From assembly GCF_010725725.1 (NCBI RefSeq), contig NZ_AP022599.1, positions 2,852,001 to 2,916,000 of the forward strand: DNA of 64,000 nt, read 5' to 3'. Source of the stretch: Mycolicibacterium pulveris. GTDB taxonomy: Bacteria; Actinomycetota; Actinomycetes; Mycobacteriales; Mycobacteriaceae. Positions within the stretch are counted from its first letter, which is position 1; each line of letters starts with the position of its first letter. The notes under the pieces are model-generated. The model was not told the DNA's origin and ran no database searches. It was given only the letters and a program-made list of their open reading frames with translations. A program made the position numbers and the translations under genes. Of this stretch, positions 1 to 9,231 are shown one piece after another.

Positions 1-1628
1 AACTGCGCCGCGGCCAGCGAACCGCCGCCGAGCGCGAAGAAGTCGGCGTCGGGATCTGTGACCGGCGCCGCCAGCACCTCCTGCCACAATTCGGCCACCC
101 AGCGCGCCGCACCGGTCAGGTCCGTCGTCTCCTCACCGGTGCCGCCGGGCAGCGGCCAGGGCAGCGCGTCGCGGTCCACCTTGCCCGACGTGCGCGTCGG
201 CAGTTCGTCGACGCGCACCAGCCGCGGCACCAGCGCGGCAGGCAGCGTCTGGGCCAGACTCGAGCGGGCAGCGGCGAGATCGAACGACGGATCGGTGCTG
301 ACAACGTATCCAACTAGAACCGTTGTGCCGCTTGCGGTTTGACGCACTGCGGCCGCGCCGCCGCTGACCCCCGGCAGGTTGACCAGCGCGGCGTCCACCT
401 CGCCGAGCTCGATCCGGCGGCCGCCGATCTTGACCTGCTCGTCGGCCCGGCCCACGAAGTACAGGCCGTCGGATTCCAACCGCACCAGATCCCCGCTGCG
501 GTAGGCGCGCGACCACACCAGCGTCGGCATCGGCGCGTACTTGTCGCGGTCCTTGTCGGGGTCGAGGTAGCGGGCCAGGCCAACCCCGCCGATCACCAGC
601 TCGCCCACCTCGCCGTAGGACACCGGCTCACCTCGGGCGTCCACCACGGCCAGATCCCACCCGGGCAGCGGCATGCCGATGCTCACCGGGCCGCGCCCGT
701 CCAGTTTGGCCGCGCAGGCGACGACGGTGGTCTCCGTCGGGCCGTAGGTGTTCCACACCTCACGCCCGTCGACCGCGAGCCGCTCGGCCAACTCCGGCGG
801 GCAGGCTTCACCGCCGAAGATCAGCAGCCGCACCGCCTCCAGCGCCTCGGCGGGCCAGAGCGCCGCCAGCGTCGGCACGGTCGAGACCACGGTGATGTCG
901 CGGGAGACCAGCCACGGCCCCAGATCCACCCCGCTGCGCACCAGCGAGCGGGGCGCGGGCACCAGGCAGGCGCCGTGGCGCCAGGCCAGCCACATCTCCT
1001 CGCAGGACGCGTCGAACGCCACGGACAGCCCGGCCAGGACCCGGTCGCCGGGACCGATCGGGTTGTCCCGCAGGAAGAGCTGCGCTTCGGCGTCGACGAA
1101 GGCCGCCGCGCTGCGGTGTGTCACCGCAACACCTTTCGGTGTGCCGGTGGACCCCGACGTGAAGATGATCCAGGCGTCGTCTCGGGCCAGCGGCCGTACC
1201 GCGCGCCAGCCCCGTGACGAGCCGGGCCCGCGGACCAGGCCCTGTTCGGTGATGATGGCGACCACGTCGGCCTCGGTGAACACCAGCTCGGCGCGCTCCA
1301 CCGGATCGTCGGCGTCCACCGGCACGTAGGCGGCGCCGGTGGCCAGCGTCGCCAGGATCGCCACGTACAGCGCGTAGCTGCCCGACGGCATCCGGATGCC
1401 GATGCGGTCGCCGCGGCCGATTCCGCGGGCGGCCAGCCATTCGACGGTTTCCTCGATGTCGGCGATCAGTTCGGCGTAGGTCAGCTGCACGGTGCCGTCG
1501 TCGAGCGCGGGCGCATCGGGGTAACGGTCTGCGGTCTCGTAGAGGATGTCGATGAGCGTGCGTGGTGCGGGGGCGTACGACGACAGCGCGTACTGAGGGG
1601 GCACCTCCGGAACATAATCCCCAGTCAC
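1..1628 (-). CDS. Pls/PosA-type non-ribosomal peptide synthetase, 5' part only
   Basis: Minus-strand gene starting at GTG 1628 and running off the left edge. About 542 residues are visible. The protein is an amino-acid adenylation domain: the nucleotide-binding core IIFTSGSTGTPKG, then YRSGDLV and GRADEQVKIGGRRIELGEVDAAL, then the start of a carrier domain with DADFFALGGGSLAA just before the edge. It begins directly with the adenylation domain and has no condensation domain, as in the Pls/PosA (polylysine synthase-like) family, in which A and T domains are followed by membrane and acyltransferase-like parts. That C-terminal half is outside the window, so the family call is inferred from the N-terminal architecture. 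No strong ribosome binding site is seen before the GTG. The substrate amino acid cannot be read with confidence. Confidence 0.85.
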   Translation of the reverse strand, partial: MTGDYVPEVPPQYALSSYAPAPRTLIDILYETADRYPDAPALDDGTVQLTYAELIADIEETVEWLAARGIGRGDRIGIRMPSGSYALYVAILATLATGAAYVPVDADDPVERAELVFTEADVVAIITEQGLVRGPGSSRGWRAVRPLARDDAWIIFTSGSTGTPKGVAVTHRSAAAFVDAEAQLFLRDNPIGPGDRVLAGLSVAFDASCEEMWLAWRHGACLVPAPRSLVRSGVDLGPWLVSRDITVVSTVPTLAALWPAEALEAVRLLIFGGEACPPELAERLAVDGREVWNTYGPTETTVVACAAKLDGRGPVSIGMPLPGWDLAVVDARGEPVSYGEVGELVIGGVGLARYLDPDKDRDKYAPMPTLVWSRAYRSGDLVRLESDGLYFVGRADEQVKIGGRRIELGEVDAALVNLPGVSGGAAAVRQTASGTTVLVGYVVSTDPSFDLAAARSSLAQTLPAALVPRLVRVDELPTRTSGKVDRDALPWPLPGGTGEETTDLTGAARWVAELWQEVLAAPVTDPDADFFALGGGSLAAAQ

Positions 1629-1803
1629 GCCTACAAAGTACTAAGCCGACCCGGCCGTGCCCCGGTGCCGCACGGTGGCTGAGCACAATTGTGATCACGG
1701 CGCCGACGGGGCCGCGACCGCCCGTCGGCGGGGGGTGTAACCGCTGGTGCCGTGGGTACTCGTCGGTTCGAATTTCGCGTCGGGGCCACTGCCTGGCAGA
1801 CTC

Positions 1804-1925
1804 GCCGTCGGAGGGGAGTATTCCTTCGTCGCGGTATCGTCATCACGTCGCCCGTCATCGGGCGACCGGTACCGCGGGCCGACACGACGGGTCGTGGCGG
1901 TGGAAGAGACCTCCGGCGCTTTGAC
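1804..1925 (+). promoter_or_regulatory. yybP-ykoY manganese riboswitch upstream of terC
   Basis: The leader of the TerC-family gene carries both conserved parts of the yybP-ykoY aptamer: GGGGAGTA at 1813-1820 on the 5' side and GAGACCTCC (1906-1914) on the 3' side. They are joined by a closing helix of nine pairs, 1806-1814 with 1910-1918. Between them lies a GC-rich region with internal hairpins (for example CGCCCG-TCAT-CGGGCG around 1849-1864). This family binds Mn2+ and commonly precedes manganese exporters and TerC/Alx-type proteins. The assignment rests on reading the motif and the pairing; no covariance model was run. Confidence 0.8.
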
Positions 1926-1935
1926 GACCGGAGGT
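1909..1935 (+). promoter_or_regulatory. Ribosome-binding-site-sequestering hairpin (riboswitch expression platform)
   Basis: ACCTCCGG at 1909-1916 is perfectly complementary to CCGGAGGT at 1928-1935, which contains the GGAGG ribosome binding site of the TerC gene. The same CCTCC strand forms the closing helix of the manganese aptamer. The two pairings exclude each other, which predicts a translational ON switch: Mn2+ holds the aptamer helix and frees the ribosome binding site. Confidence 0.7.
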
Positions 1936-1938
1936 TAT

Positions 1939-2967
1939 GTGAACGTAAGCGGACTCGAGTGGGCGATCACGCTGAGCGTGACCATCGCCGTCTTGCTGTT
2001 CGACGTGGTTGTCATCGGCCGGCGCCCGCACGAACCGACCCGGCGCGAAACCGGAACGTACCTGTCGATCTACATCGGCCTCGCGGTGGCGTTCGGGCTG
2101 TGGACCTGGTTCTTTCACGGCAGCCAGTTCGGGTTGGAGTTCTTCGCCGGGTGGCTCACCGAATACAGCCTCTCGGTGGACAACCTGTTCATCTTCTTGA
2201 TCATCATGGCCAGCTTCAATGTGCCGAGGATCTATCAGCAGCAGGCACTGCTCGTCGGCATCATCCTGGCCCTGATCTTCCGCGGCATCTTCATCGCGCT
2301 CGGCGCCGTCGCGATCAACCAGTTCTCTTGGGTCTTCTACATTTTCGGGGCGTTCCTGCTCTACACCGCGGTGGGCCTGGTGCGCGACACCGATCACGAC
2401 GACGACGCGGAGAACCGTGTGGTGCGCTTCGCCCGCAAGCACATGAAGTTCACCGACACCTGGGACGGCCTGCGGCTGTGGGTGCGGGAGAACGGCAAGC
2501 GGGTGATGACGCCGATGTTCCTCGTCATCGTCGCGCTGGGCACCACCGACCTCATCTTCGCGCTGGACTCGATCCCGGCCATCTACGGCCTGACCCAGGA
2601 GCCGTACCTGGTGTTCACCGCGAACGTGTTTGCGCTGATGGGGCTGCGGCAGCTGTACTTCCTGCTGGGCGATCTGCTCAAGCGGCTGGTCTACCTGTCG
2701 CAGGGGCTGGCGTTCATCCTCGCGTTCATCGGCGTGAAACTGGTGCTGCACGCGTTGCACGAGAACGAGGTGCCGTTCATCAACGGCGGCGAGCATGTGG
2801 CGGTGCCGGAGATCCCGACGCTGGCCAGCCTCGGCGTCATCGTGGTGACGCTGATCGTCACCACCGTGGCCAGCCTGTACAAGACCCGGATGCACGACGT
2901 AAAGAAGAACGTCGCCGAGGCGAGCGCGGACGAACCCGAACCGGAGCCGCATCCCCGCCAGGGTTAG
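1939..2967 (+). CDS. TerC-family integral membrane protein
   Basis: 342-residue TerC/Alx-type membrane protein with about nine predicted hydrophobic helices. It carries the conserved core GTTDLIFALDSIPAIYGLT around the middle and a second acidic transmembrane motif, EYSLSVDNLFIF, near residue 75. Members are implicated in Mn2+ efflux, often at the point where proteins are metallated during export, and in tellurite resistance. An upstream in-frame ATG exists at 1747, but GTG 1939 is preferred: it has a GGAGG five bases upstream, and the region before it is the riboswitch. The C-terminal tail is charged and rich in Glu and Pro. The substrate (Mn2+) is inferred from the riboswitch. Confidence 0.88.
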   Translation: MNVSGLEWAITLSVTIAVLLFDVVVIGRRPHEPTRRETGTYLSIYIGLAVAFGLWTWFFHGSQFGLEFFAGWLTEYSLSVDNLFIFLIIMASFNVPRIYQQQALLVGIILALIFRGIFIALGAVAINQFSWVFYIFGAFLLYTAVGLVRDTDHDDDAENRVVRFARKHMKFTDTWDGLRLWVRENGKRVMTPMFLVIVALGTTDLIFALDSIPAIYGLTQEPYLVFTANVFALMGLRQLYFLLGDLLKRLVYLSQGLAFILAFIGVKLVLHALHENEVPFINGGEHVAVPEIPTLASLGVIVVTLIVTTVASLYKTRMHDVKKNVAEASADEPEPEPHPRQG

Positions 2968-3238
2968 CTGCGACTAGGTAGCGCGGCTAAAAATGCTGTT
3001 GGTCGATCCGATTTTCGCGTGCGAAATATAACTGGTGATTAGCGCAGCAAAATCTGCGCCCGCCGAGGCGTTTCACGGCCATTCTTTGGCGGCGGTTGTT
3101 TGGGAAATTTGGTTCGCGGATTCGGGGCGTTGGTCTTACTATTACGGCGCGTTTGCTGTCCGGGTACTCCCGATCATCGTCGAAGAAAGTGGGGGCCTTC
3201 GTGTGTGACGTCGCTTCTGGCGCCGAGCGTCGACGGCG
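2968..3238. other. Intergenic region of lower GC content
   Basis: This 271-base gap between terC and the acyltransferase gene is visibly richer in A/T than its surroundings (for example GCGAAATATAACTGG near 3021). It must hold the promoter of the acyltransferase gene, but no -35/-10 pair, terminator or small gene could be assigned with confidence. Confidence 0.5.
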
Positions 3239-4516
3239 ATGACGACCGAGGCGACCAAGGGCGCCGCGCCGTCAGCGCCATCGACAAGCCCTGACCTCGA
3301 TCGAAAAGCCAAGAGAGCACGGATAATCGGCCTCGACGGCGTCCGGGGTCTGCTGTGCCTGAGCATCGCGATCACCCACGTCACCGGCTACTACACGAAG
3401 AACACCGCCGACACCTGGAAGACCAACTTGTTCGGCTTTTCCCTGGTGTATTTCTTCGTGCTCAGCGGTTTTCTGCTGTTCTTGCCGTACGTGCGAAATC
3501 TCGTCGCCGTAGATCGGCGGGTTCGCATGCCGAACGTGCGGGATTACACGATCCACCGTCTCGCCCGAATCATGCCGGCGTACCTCGTGATTTTCTTGAT
3601 CGTCAATTTTGTATTGCGGCTGTCCTATCGCGAGAACGCGGCATTGATGCCCGACGACGCACGCACGGGAATCGGCATGATCACCGATCCGGGCGAGTTG
3701 CTGGCCAATCTGGCGCTGGTGCAGACCTACTTTCCGGCCTACATCCAGACCGGCATCGGCCCGTCATGGTCGCTGACCCTGGAGTACGCGTTCTACCTCA
3801 CGCTTCCGCTGCTGGGCTGGGTGATCTTTCGGATGCGCCGCCGCGCAGGGCGCGACCCGTACCTGGTGGCCCTGGTGGCGCCCGCCATCCTGCTGGGCGT
3901 CGGGGTGCTCGGCCGCGCGTTGACACCCCTGGTCAACCGGTACGCGGGCGCCTCCGACTTCATCCTGCTCAACTGGGGCCCGAACATCGCCGCGGTGTTC
4001 ACCAGGAGCCTGTTGGCCAACGCCGACAACTTCGCGATGGGCATGTTCGCGGCGGTGGTGTTCGTCGCGATCGAGCACGGCGCGCTGGCCGACCGGGTGG
4101 CTCGACGGGTCCGGGTGCTCAGCGCGGCGGCGATCCTTCCCGTCCTGATCGTGGGCGCCGCGCTGTTCGCGGTCGCGGCGTCGTTCGTCACCGCGGTGGT
4201 CGGCGTGGTCGCCGCGCTGATGATCCTCGTCGTCGTCGTTCCGCTGGCGCGCGGGCAGAAGTCCAAGCTGGCACGCGCCCTCGATGTGCGGCCGATCCGC
4301 TACGTCGGCGAGATCTCGCTGTCGGCGTATCTGTGGCACTTCCCGCTGCTGCTGTTGCTCGGCCAACTCGGCTGGATGGCCGGCGACACGTTGCCGGGCA
4401 TGCTCTACAACATCGCCGTCCTGCTCGGCGTGACGGTGCTGGCCGCGAGCGTGACCTACTACCTCATCGAGAAACCGGCGATGAACTACGCCAGGTCGGT
4501 GCGGGCCACCCGTTGA
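3239..4516 (+). CDS. Acyltransferase 3 family membrane protein (OafA/YrhL-like)
   Basis: 425-residue polytopic protein of the acyltransferase-3 family, which transfers O-acyl groups to cell-surface polysaccharides or lipids. The diagnostic N-terminal motif GLDGVRGLLCLSIAITHVTGY places the catalytic-type His in the first membrane helix. It is followed by FFVLSGFLL, by the R-motif region of the second and third helices, and by the late motif ISLSAYLWHFPL. About ten membrane helices are expected. The start is ATG 3239. The 5' third (to about 3680) uses less GC-rich codons than the rest. The acceptor is unknown, and no glycosyltransferase neighbour suggests one. Confidence 0.85.
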   Translation: MTTEATKGAAPSAPSTSPDLDRKAKRARIIGLDGVRGLLCLSIAITHVTGYYTKNTADTWKTNLFGFSLVYFFVLSGFLLFLPYVRNLVAVDRRVRMPNVRDYTIHRLARIMPAYLVIFLIVNFVLRLSYRENAALMPDDARTGIGMITDPGELLANLALVQTYFPAYIQTGIGPSWSLTLEYAFYLTLPLLGWVIFRMRRRAGRDPYLVALVAPAILLGVGVLGRALTPLVNRYAGASDFILLNWGPNIAAVFTRSLLANADNFAMGMFAAVVFVAIEHGALADRVARRVRVLSAAAILPVLIVGAALFAVAASFVTAVVGVVAALMILVVVVPLARGQKSKLARALDVRPIRYVGEISLSAYLWHFPLLLLLGQLGWMAGDTLPGMLYNIAVLLGVTVLAASVTYYLIEKPAMNYARSVRATR

Positions 4517-4544
4517 CGCCCAGCGCACGCGGCGGCTGAGCCGC

Positions 4545-5033
4545 TCAGTGCGCCTGGGTCTTGAACCGATCGATCGAGGCTTTGACCTCGGCCTCGGCCT
4601 TGTCGCGGCCGACCCAGTCGGCGGCCTTGACGTACTTGTTCGGCTCGAGGTCCTTGTAGTGCACGAAGAAGTGCTTGATCTCCTCGAGCACCTGCTCGGG
4701 CACGTCGGCGAGGTCCTGGATGTGGTCCCAGCGCTTGTCGCCCGCCGGCACACAAAGCACCTTGTCGTCGCCGCCGGCCTCGTCGGTCATCTGGAACATC
4801 GCCACCGGGCGCACCTCCACCAGGCAGCCGGGGAACAGCGGCTCGGGCAGCAGTACGAGGGCGTCCAGCGGGTCCCCGTCCTCGCCGAGGGTGTCGTCGA
4901 TGAATCCGTAGTCGGTCGGATAGCCCATCGAGGTGTAGAGGTAGCGGTCCAGCTTCACGCGTCCGGTGTCGTGGTCCACCTCGTACTTGTTGCGTGAACC
5001 CTTCGGGATCTCGATGACTACGTCGAACTCCAC
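4545..5033 (-). CDS. ppa: Inorganic pyrophosphatase
   Basis: 162-residue soluble family I pyrophosphatase, hydrolysing PPi to two phosphates. It shows the family signature [11 protein letters not shown] (metal-binding Asp residues), the early substrate segment [12 protein letters not shown], and [11 protein letters not shown] plus the Lys-rich C-terminal end. Length and sequence match the mycobacterial Ppa. The start is GTG 5033. It is divergent from dacB with 98 bases between the start codons, the usual mycobacterial arrangement of ppa next to dacB. Confidence 0.96.
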   Translation of the reverse strand: MEFDVVIEIPKGSRNKYEVDHDTGRVKLDRYLYTSMGYPTDYGFIDDTLGEDGDPLDALVLLPEPLFPGCLVEVRPVAMFQMTDEAGGDDKVLCVPAGDKRWDHIQDLADVPEQVLEEIKHFFVHYKDLEPNKYVKAADWVGRDKAEAEVKASIDRFKTQAH

Positions 5034-5131
5034 CGGCGGCTCCTTGCCCTGTGCAAACGGTCTTGCGGTCGGGGAACACCCTAATGGAGCGATACCCTGC
5101 TGTACGGGGCGGTCGACAGATCAGGAGAGCT

Positions 5132-6508
5132 ATGCGGCCCACGAGGTGGGGGCCATCGACCCATGTGCTGGTCGGGGTGGCGGTGCTGGTGCTGGTCGCG
5201 GTGGTGGTTGCCGCGGCGGCCGTGCTGACGACGGGACATACCGACGCGGCGGCGATCAAGCCGACGCCACCCGCGGCCACCGCCGCCCCGGGCGTCGTCC
5301 CGGTGTCGGACTCCGCGCCCAAACCCCGGCCCGACCTGCTGGCGACCGTGCTGGCCCCGGCGCTGGCCGACCCCAACCTCGGCCGCTTCACCGGCCGGAT
5401 CGCCGACGCGATCACCGGCGCGCAGCTGTGGGAGCAGGGCGCCGACGTGCCGATGCAGCCCGCGTCGACCAACAAGAGCCTCACCGCGGCCGCCGCCCTG
5501 CTGGCCCTCGACCGCAACGCCCGGCTGACCACCCGGGTGTTCACTGGTGACAAACCGGGCGTCGTGGTGCTCAAGGGCGGCGGTGACCCGACATTGTCGG
5601 CAGCGCCCAAAGGCCAGGACACCTGGTACCGGGATGCCGCGCGCATCAGCGACCTGGCCGAGCAGGTGCGCCGGGCCGGGGTCGACGCGACCGCCGTCGA
5701 GGTCGACGTCAGCGCCTACACCGGGCCGACCATGGCGCACGGCTGGGATCCCGCCGACATCGAGGGCGGCGACATCGCGCCGATCGAGCCGGTGATGCTG
5801 GATGCCGGCCGCACCCAGCCGGTCAGTGTCGACTCGACACGGTCGAGAACGCCCGCCCTGGACGCGGGCCGCGCGCTGGCGGTGGCGCTGGAAGTCGACC
5901 CGGCGAAGGTCACCGTGTTGCCCGGCCCCGCGCGCGGCGGCAAGGAGATCGCCGCGGTGCAGTCGCCTCCCCTGATCAACCGGTTGCGGGAGATGATGAA
6001 CGCCTCCGACAACGTGATGGCCGAGGCGATCGGCCGCGAGGTGGCCGCCGCCGTCGGTGAACCCCAGAGTTTCGACGGCGCCGCGGCCGCGGTGCTCGGA
6101 CAGCTGAAGGCCGCGGGGATCGACACCACCGGAGCGCGCCTGTTCGACTCCAGCGGGCTGTCCGTCGACGACCGGCTCACCGCCAAGACACTCGATGAGG
6201 TGGTCGGTGTCGCGGTCGGCGACCAGCAGCCGCGGTTGCGGCCGCTGGTGGACCTGATGCCGATCGCCGGCGGCAGCGGAACCTTGTCCAACCGCTTCCT
6301 CAACACCGAATCCGGCAGGGAGGCAGCGGGTTTCCTGCGCGCCAAGACCGGGTCGTTGACGGGAACCAACACACTGGCGGGCTTTCTCACCGACGCGAGC
6401 GGGCGGGTGTTGACGTTCGCCTTCATCTCCAACGAAGCAGGCCCGATGGGGCTCGTCGCGCTGGACACCCTCGCCGCGACCCTGCGGTCGTGCGGGTGCA
6501 GCGCATGA
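5132..6508 (+). CDS. dacB: D-alanyl-D-alanine carboxypeptidase/endopeptidase (PBP4 type)
   Basis: 458-residue class C penicillin-binding protein that trims peptidoglycan peptides outside the membrane. One N-terminal membrane segment (about residues 15-35) acts as signal anchor and is followed by an Ala/Pro-rich linker. The three penicillin-recognising motifs are present in order: STNK (SxxK, nucleophile Ser), SDN in NASDNVMAE, and KTGS near the C-terminus. ATG 5132 is chosen because AGGAG sits just upstream; an ATG 27 codons earlier lacks a site. It is the homologue of M. tuberculosis Rv3627c. The stop codon overlaps the next gene (ATGA), so these genes are probably co-transcribed. Confidence 0.93.
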   Translation: MRPTRWGPSTHVLVGVAVLVLVAVVVAAAAVLTTGHTDAAAIKPTPPAATAAPGVVPVSDSAPKPRPDLLATVLAPALADPNLGRFTGRIADAITGAQLWEQGADVPMQPASTNKSLTAAAALLALDRNARLTTRVFTGDKPGVVVLKGGGDPTLSAAPKGQDTWYRDAARISDLAEQVRRAGVDATAVEVDVSAYTGPTMAHGWDPADIEGGDIAPIEPVMLDAGRTQPVSVDSTRSRTPALDAGRALAVALEVDPAKVTVLPGPARGGKEIAAVQSPPLINRLREMMNASDNVMAEAIGREVAAAVGEPQSFDGAAAAVLGQLKAAGIDTTGARLFDSSGLSVDDRLTAKTLDEVVGVAVGDQQPRLRPLVDLMPIAGGSGTLSNRFLNTESGREAAGFLRAKTGSLTGTNTLAGFLTDASGRVLTFAFISNEAGPMGLVALDTLAATLRSCGCSA

Positions 6509-7572
6509 GCCCGGCCACCGAAACCAAGGTCACCGTCGGGCGCGCCGTCGACTGGGAATTCGCCGCCACCGTCGGCGCCAGGCTGGCCAGGCCCGGGCCG
6601 GTCACCACCGACTACACGCGTCACCAGGCCATCGAGCAACTCAGCGAGGCGTCGCGGTCGGCCGAAGTGCCCGTGCGCGAGGTCACCGGGCTCACCGAGG
6701 GCGGCGACATCCCCGACGCGCGCATCGTCGACCGCGCACAATGGGTGCGCGCCGCCACCGACTCGATGCGAGTGATGACCGGCGGGCGCGACGACGACGG
6801 GCGCCCAGGGTTTCTCACCGGCCGGATCACGGGCGCGCAGACCGGTGCCGTGCTGGCGTTCGTGTCCTCGGGCATCCTCGGCCAGTACGATCCGTTCGGC
6901 GCGAACGGCGGCGAGCTTTTGTTGGTATACCCCAACGTGATCGCGGTGGAACGCCAACTGCGGGTGCAGCCCTACGACTTTAGGCTCTGGGTATGCCTGC
7001 ACGAAGTCACCCACCGGGTGCAGTTCCGGGCCAACCCGTGGCTGGCCGACCACATGTCACGCGCGCTCGCGGTGCTCACCGACGAGACGCAGAACGACGT
7101 CACCGAGGTGATCGGCAGGCTCGCCGAATTCGTCCGTGGCAAACGTGCGGATCCCGAAGGCAATGCCGCCGAACCGAATTCGGCCGGTGTGCTCGGGTTG
7201 CTGCGCGCGGTGCAATCGGAGCCCCAGCGCGAGGCGCTGGACCAGTTGCTGGTGCTGGGCACGCTGCTGGAGGGGCACGCCGACCATGTGATGGACGCCG
7301 TGGGCCCCGCGGTGGTGCCGTCGGTGGCCGCCATCCGGCGCCGCTTCGACGAGCGCCGCCGCCGCAAACAACCGCCGCTGCAACGGCTGGTGCGTGCGCT
7401 GCTGGGGTTCGACGCGAAGCTCAGCCAGTACACCCGCGGCAAGGCGTTCGTCGACCACGTCGTGTCCACTGTGGGGATGGACCGGTTCAACGCCGTGTGG
7501 TCGGGGCCCGAAACCCTGCCGCTGCCAACCGAAATCGATGAGCCGCAACGATGGATCGACAGGGTGCTCTAG
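6505..7572 (+). CDS. Zinc-dependent metalloprotease-like protein (DUF2342 family)
   Basis: 355-residue protein of the actinobacterial DUF2342 family (homologue of Rv3626c). It contains a HEVTH zinc-binding motif (HExxH) in CLHEVTHRVQF, which supports a metallopeptidase fold. No secretion signal is seen, so it is probably cytoplasmic. ATG 6505 overlaps the dacB stop as ATGA; an in-frame GTG lies five codons earlier. Its 3' end overlaps tilS by 22 bases. The substrate is unknown. Some databases label the family as associated with F420 biosynthesis, but nothing here supports that. Confidence 0.85.
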   Translation: MSPATETKVTVGRAVDWEFAATVGARLARPGPVTTDYTRHQAIEQLSEASRSAEVPVREVTGLTEGGDIPDARIVDRAQWVRAATDSMRVMTGGRDDDGRPGFLTGRITGAQTGAVLAFVSSGILGQYDPFGANGGELLLVYPNVIAVERQLRVQPYDFRLWVCLHEVTHRVQFRANPWLADHMSRALAVLTDETQNDVTEVIGRLAEFVRGKRADPEGNAAEPNSAGVLGLLRAVQSEPQREALDQLLVLGTLLEGHADHVMDAVGPAVVPSVAAIRRRFDERRRRKQPPLQRLVRALLGFDAKLSQYTRGKAFVDHVVSTVGMDRFNAVWSGPETLPLPTEIDEPQRWIDRVL

Positions 7573-8513
7573 CCGCGCTGCACAAGGCGGTCACCGTGTT
7601 CGCCCGTGACTTCTGCGCAGCCGACGAGCGCTGGTGCGTGGCGCTGTCGGGCGGCGCCGACTCGCTGGCGCTGACAGCGGCGGCGGCGAAGGTGAAACCG
7701 ACCACCGCGTTGATCGTCGACCACCAGCTGCAGCCGGACTCCGCCGTGGTGGCCGCAACCGCACGCGACCAGGCGCTGATGCTGGGATGCGTTGGTGCCG
7801 AGGTGATCCGCGTCGACGTCGGTACCGAGGGCGGCCCGGAGGCCGCCGCACGCACCGCGCGCTACCGGGCGCTGGACGACGCCCGCGACGGCGCACCGGT
7901 GTTGCTGGGCCACACGCTCGACGATCAGGCCGAAACCGTGCTGCTGGGGTTCGGCCGGGGCTCCGGTCCGCGCTCGATCGCCGGAATGCGGCCCAACGAC
8001 CCGCCGTGGGGCCGCCCGCTGCTGGAGGTGCGCCGCAGCGTGACGCGACAGGCGTGCACGGAGCTCGGCGTGACGCCGTGGCAGGACCCGCACAACCGCG
8101 ACCCGCGGTTCACCCGGGTGCGGCTGCGCACCGAGGTGTTGCCGCTGCTCGAGGACGTCCTCGGCGGTGGTGTGGCCGAGGCGCTGGCGCGCACCGCCGC
8201 GGCGTTGCGCGCCGACACCGACGCGCTCGACGAGCTGGCGCGCCAGGCGCTGACGGAGGCCAGCGTCGACGCGGGGCTCGACACGTCGCGGCTGGCCGCG
8301 CTGCCGGAGGCGATCCGGCTGCGGGTCATCCGCGGCTGGCTACTCACCGGCGGCGCCGGCGGCCTGACCGCCAAGCACATTCGCGGGGTGGACACCCTGG
8401 TCATGGCGTGGCGCGGGCAGGGCGGTGTCGCGGTGGGGTCGCCGCTGCGCAACCAGCGGCTGATCGCGACGCGTCGCGACGGCGTGCTGCGGCTGCACGT
8501 CGAACCGGTCTAG
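7551..8513 (+). CDS. tilS: tRNA(Ile)-lysidine synthase
   Basis: 320-residue N-type ATP pyrophosphatase that converts C34 of the tRNA-Ile CAU anticodon to lysidine, using ATP and lysine. The PP-loop SGGADS is at residues 33-38, and the downstream [13 protein letters not shown] and [11 protein letters not shown] segments are typical of TilS. It lacks the long C-terminal extension of E. coli TilS, as is usual in actinobacteria. It overlaps the preceding gene by 22 bases and precedes hpt, the conserved tilS-hpt pairing. Confidence 0.93.
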   Translation: MDRQGALAALHKAVTVFARDFCAADERWCVALSGGADSLALTAAAAKVKPTTALIVDHQLQPDSAVVAATARDQALMLGCVGAEVIRVDVGTEGGPEAAARTARYRALDDARDGAPVLLGHTLDDQAETVLLGFGRGSGPRSIAGMRPNDPPWGRPLLEVRRSVTRQACTELGVTPWQDPHNRDPRFTRVRLRTEVLPLLEDVLGGGVAEALARTAAALRADTDALDELARQALTEASVDAGLDTSRLAALPEAIRLRVIRGWLLTGGAGGLTAKHIRGVDTLVMAWRGQGGVAVGSPLRNQRLIATRRDGVLRLHVEPV

Positions 8514-8560
8514 GGCACCGCGCCTTGGTCGCCGGATCGATCGCATGGCACTCTGTGGGC

Positions 8561-9145
8561 GTGGCTGAGCAATCCACCGAGCTGTACTCCGGCGACATCA
8601 AGTCTGTGCTTCTTCCGTCCAACGAGATCCAGGCAAAGGTCGCCGAGCTCGGCGCCCGCATCGGCGACGACTACCGCGCAGTCGTCGCTCCGGGCGGGCA
8701 GGATCTGCTGCTGGTCACCGTGCTCAAGGGCGCGGTGTTCTTCGTCACCGACCTGGCGCGCGCGATCCCGCTGCCCACGCAGCTGGAGTTCATGGCGGTC
8801 AGCTCGTACGGCTCGTCGACGTCGTCGTCGGGGGTGGTGCGCATCCTCAAGGACCTCGACCGCGACATCCACGACCGTGACGTGCTGATCGTCGAGGACG
8901 TCGTGGACTCCGGGCTGACGCTGTCGTGGCTGCTGCGCAACCTGGCGTCGCGGCGGCCGCGCTCGCTGCGGGTGTGCGCGCTGCTGCGCAAGCCCGACGC
9001 GGTGCGCGCCGACGTCGACATCGCCTATGTGGGTTTCGACATTCCCAAGGAGTTCGTCGTCGGCTACGGCCTGGACTACGCCGAGCGCTACCGCGATCTG
9101 AACTACATCGGCACGCTGGATCCCAAGATCTACGAACAAAGCTAG
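8561..9145 (+). CDS. hpt: Hypoxanthine-guanine phosphoribosyltransferase
   Basis: 194-residue purine salvage enzyme that makes IMP and GMP from hypoxanthine or guanine and PRPP. The PRPP-binding loop [14 protein letters not shown] is at about residues 108-121, the flexible-loop residues SSYGSS precede it, and the base-binding [20 protein letters not shown] follows. GTG 8561 gives [13 protein letters not shown]; a GTG two codons earlier is also possible. It is the last of the dacB-to-hpt run and is followed by a repeat element rather than a clear terminator. Confidence 0.94.
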   Translation: MAEQSTELYSGDIKSVLLPSNEIQAKVAELGARIGDDYRAVVAPGGQDLLLVTVLKGAVFFVTDLARAIPLPTQLEFMAVSSYGSSTSSSGVVRILKDLDRDIHDRDVLIVEDVVDSGLTLSWLLRNLASRRPRSLRVCALLRKPDAVRADVDIAYVGFDIPKEFVVGYGLDYAERYRDLNYIGTLDPKIYEQS

Positions 9146-9155
9146 GGCTCCAAAA

Positions 9156-9220
9156 GCGCCCAAACGGACAAACGGGCGTCAAAGTGCGAGAAGAATCGTG
9201 CAAAACCTCGATTTCGGCGC
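9156..9220 (+). repeat. Dispersed intergenic repeat, family A, copy 1
   Basis: About 65 bases between hpt and the molybdopterin enzyme gene. It reads GCGCCCAAACGGACAAAC, then GGGCGTCAAAGTGCGAG, then a variable stretch, then AAAACCTCGATTTCGGCG. It aligns along its length with 45714-45780 (same strand) and 62211-62276 (opposite strand). The 5' end can fold as a CGCCC...GGGCG hairpin. This copy is the most diverged of the three. Confidence 0.7.
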
Positions 9221-9231
9221 AAGATGAGGAC

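Noticed and set aside
1855..2952. Long minus-strand frame over terC
   Set aside because: It is composed of His/Arg/Gln-rich shadow sequence and overlaps the riboswitch. The plus-strand TerC gene explains the coding signal.
4529..4541. GCGGCTGAGCCGC palindrome between the acyltransferase gene and ppa as a terminator
   Set aside because: The dyad has a one-base loop and no T-run, so it cannot form a normal terminator hairpin.
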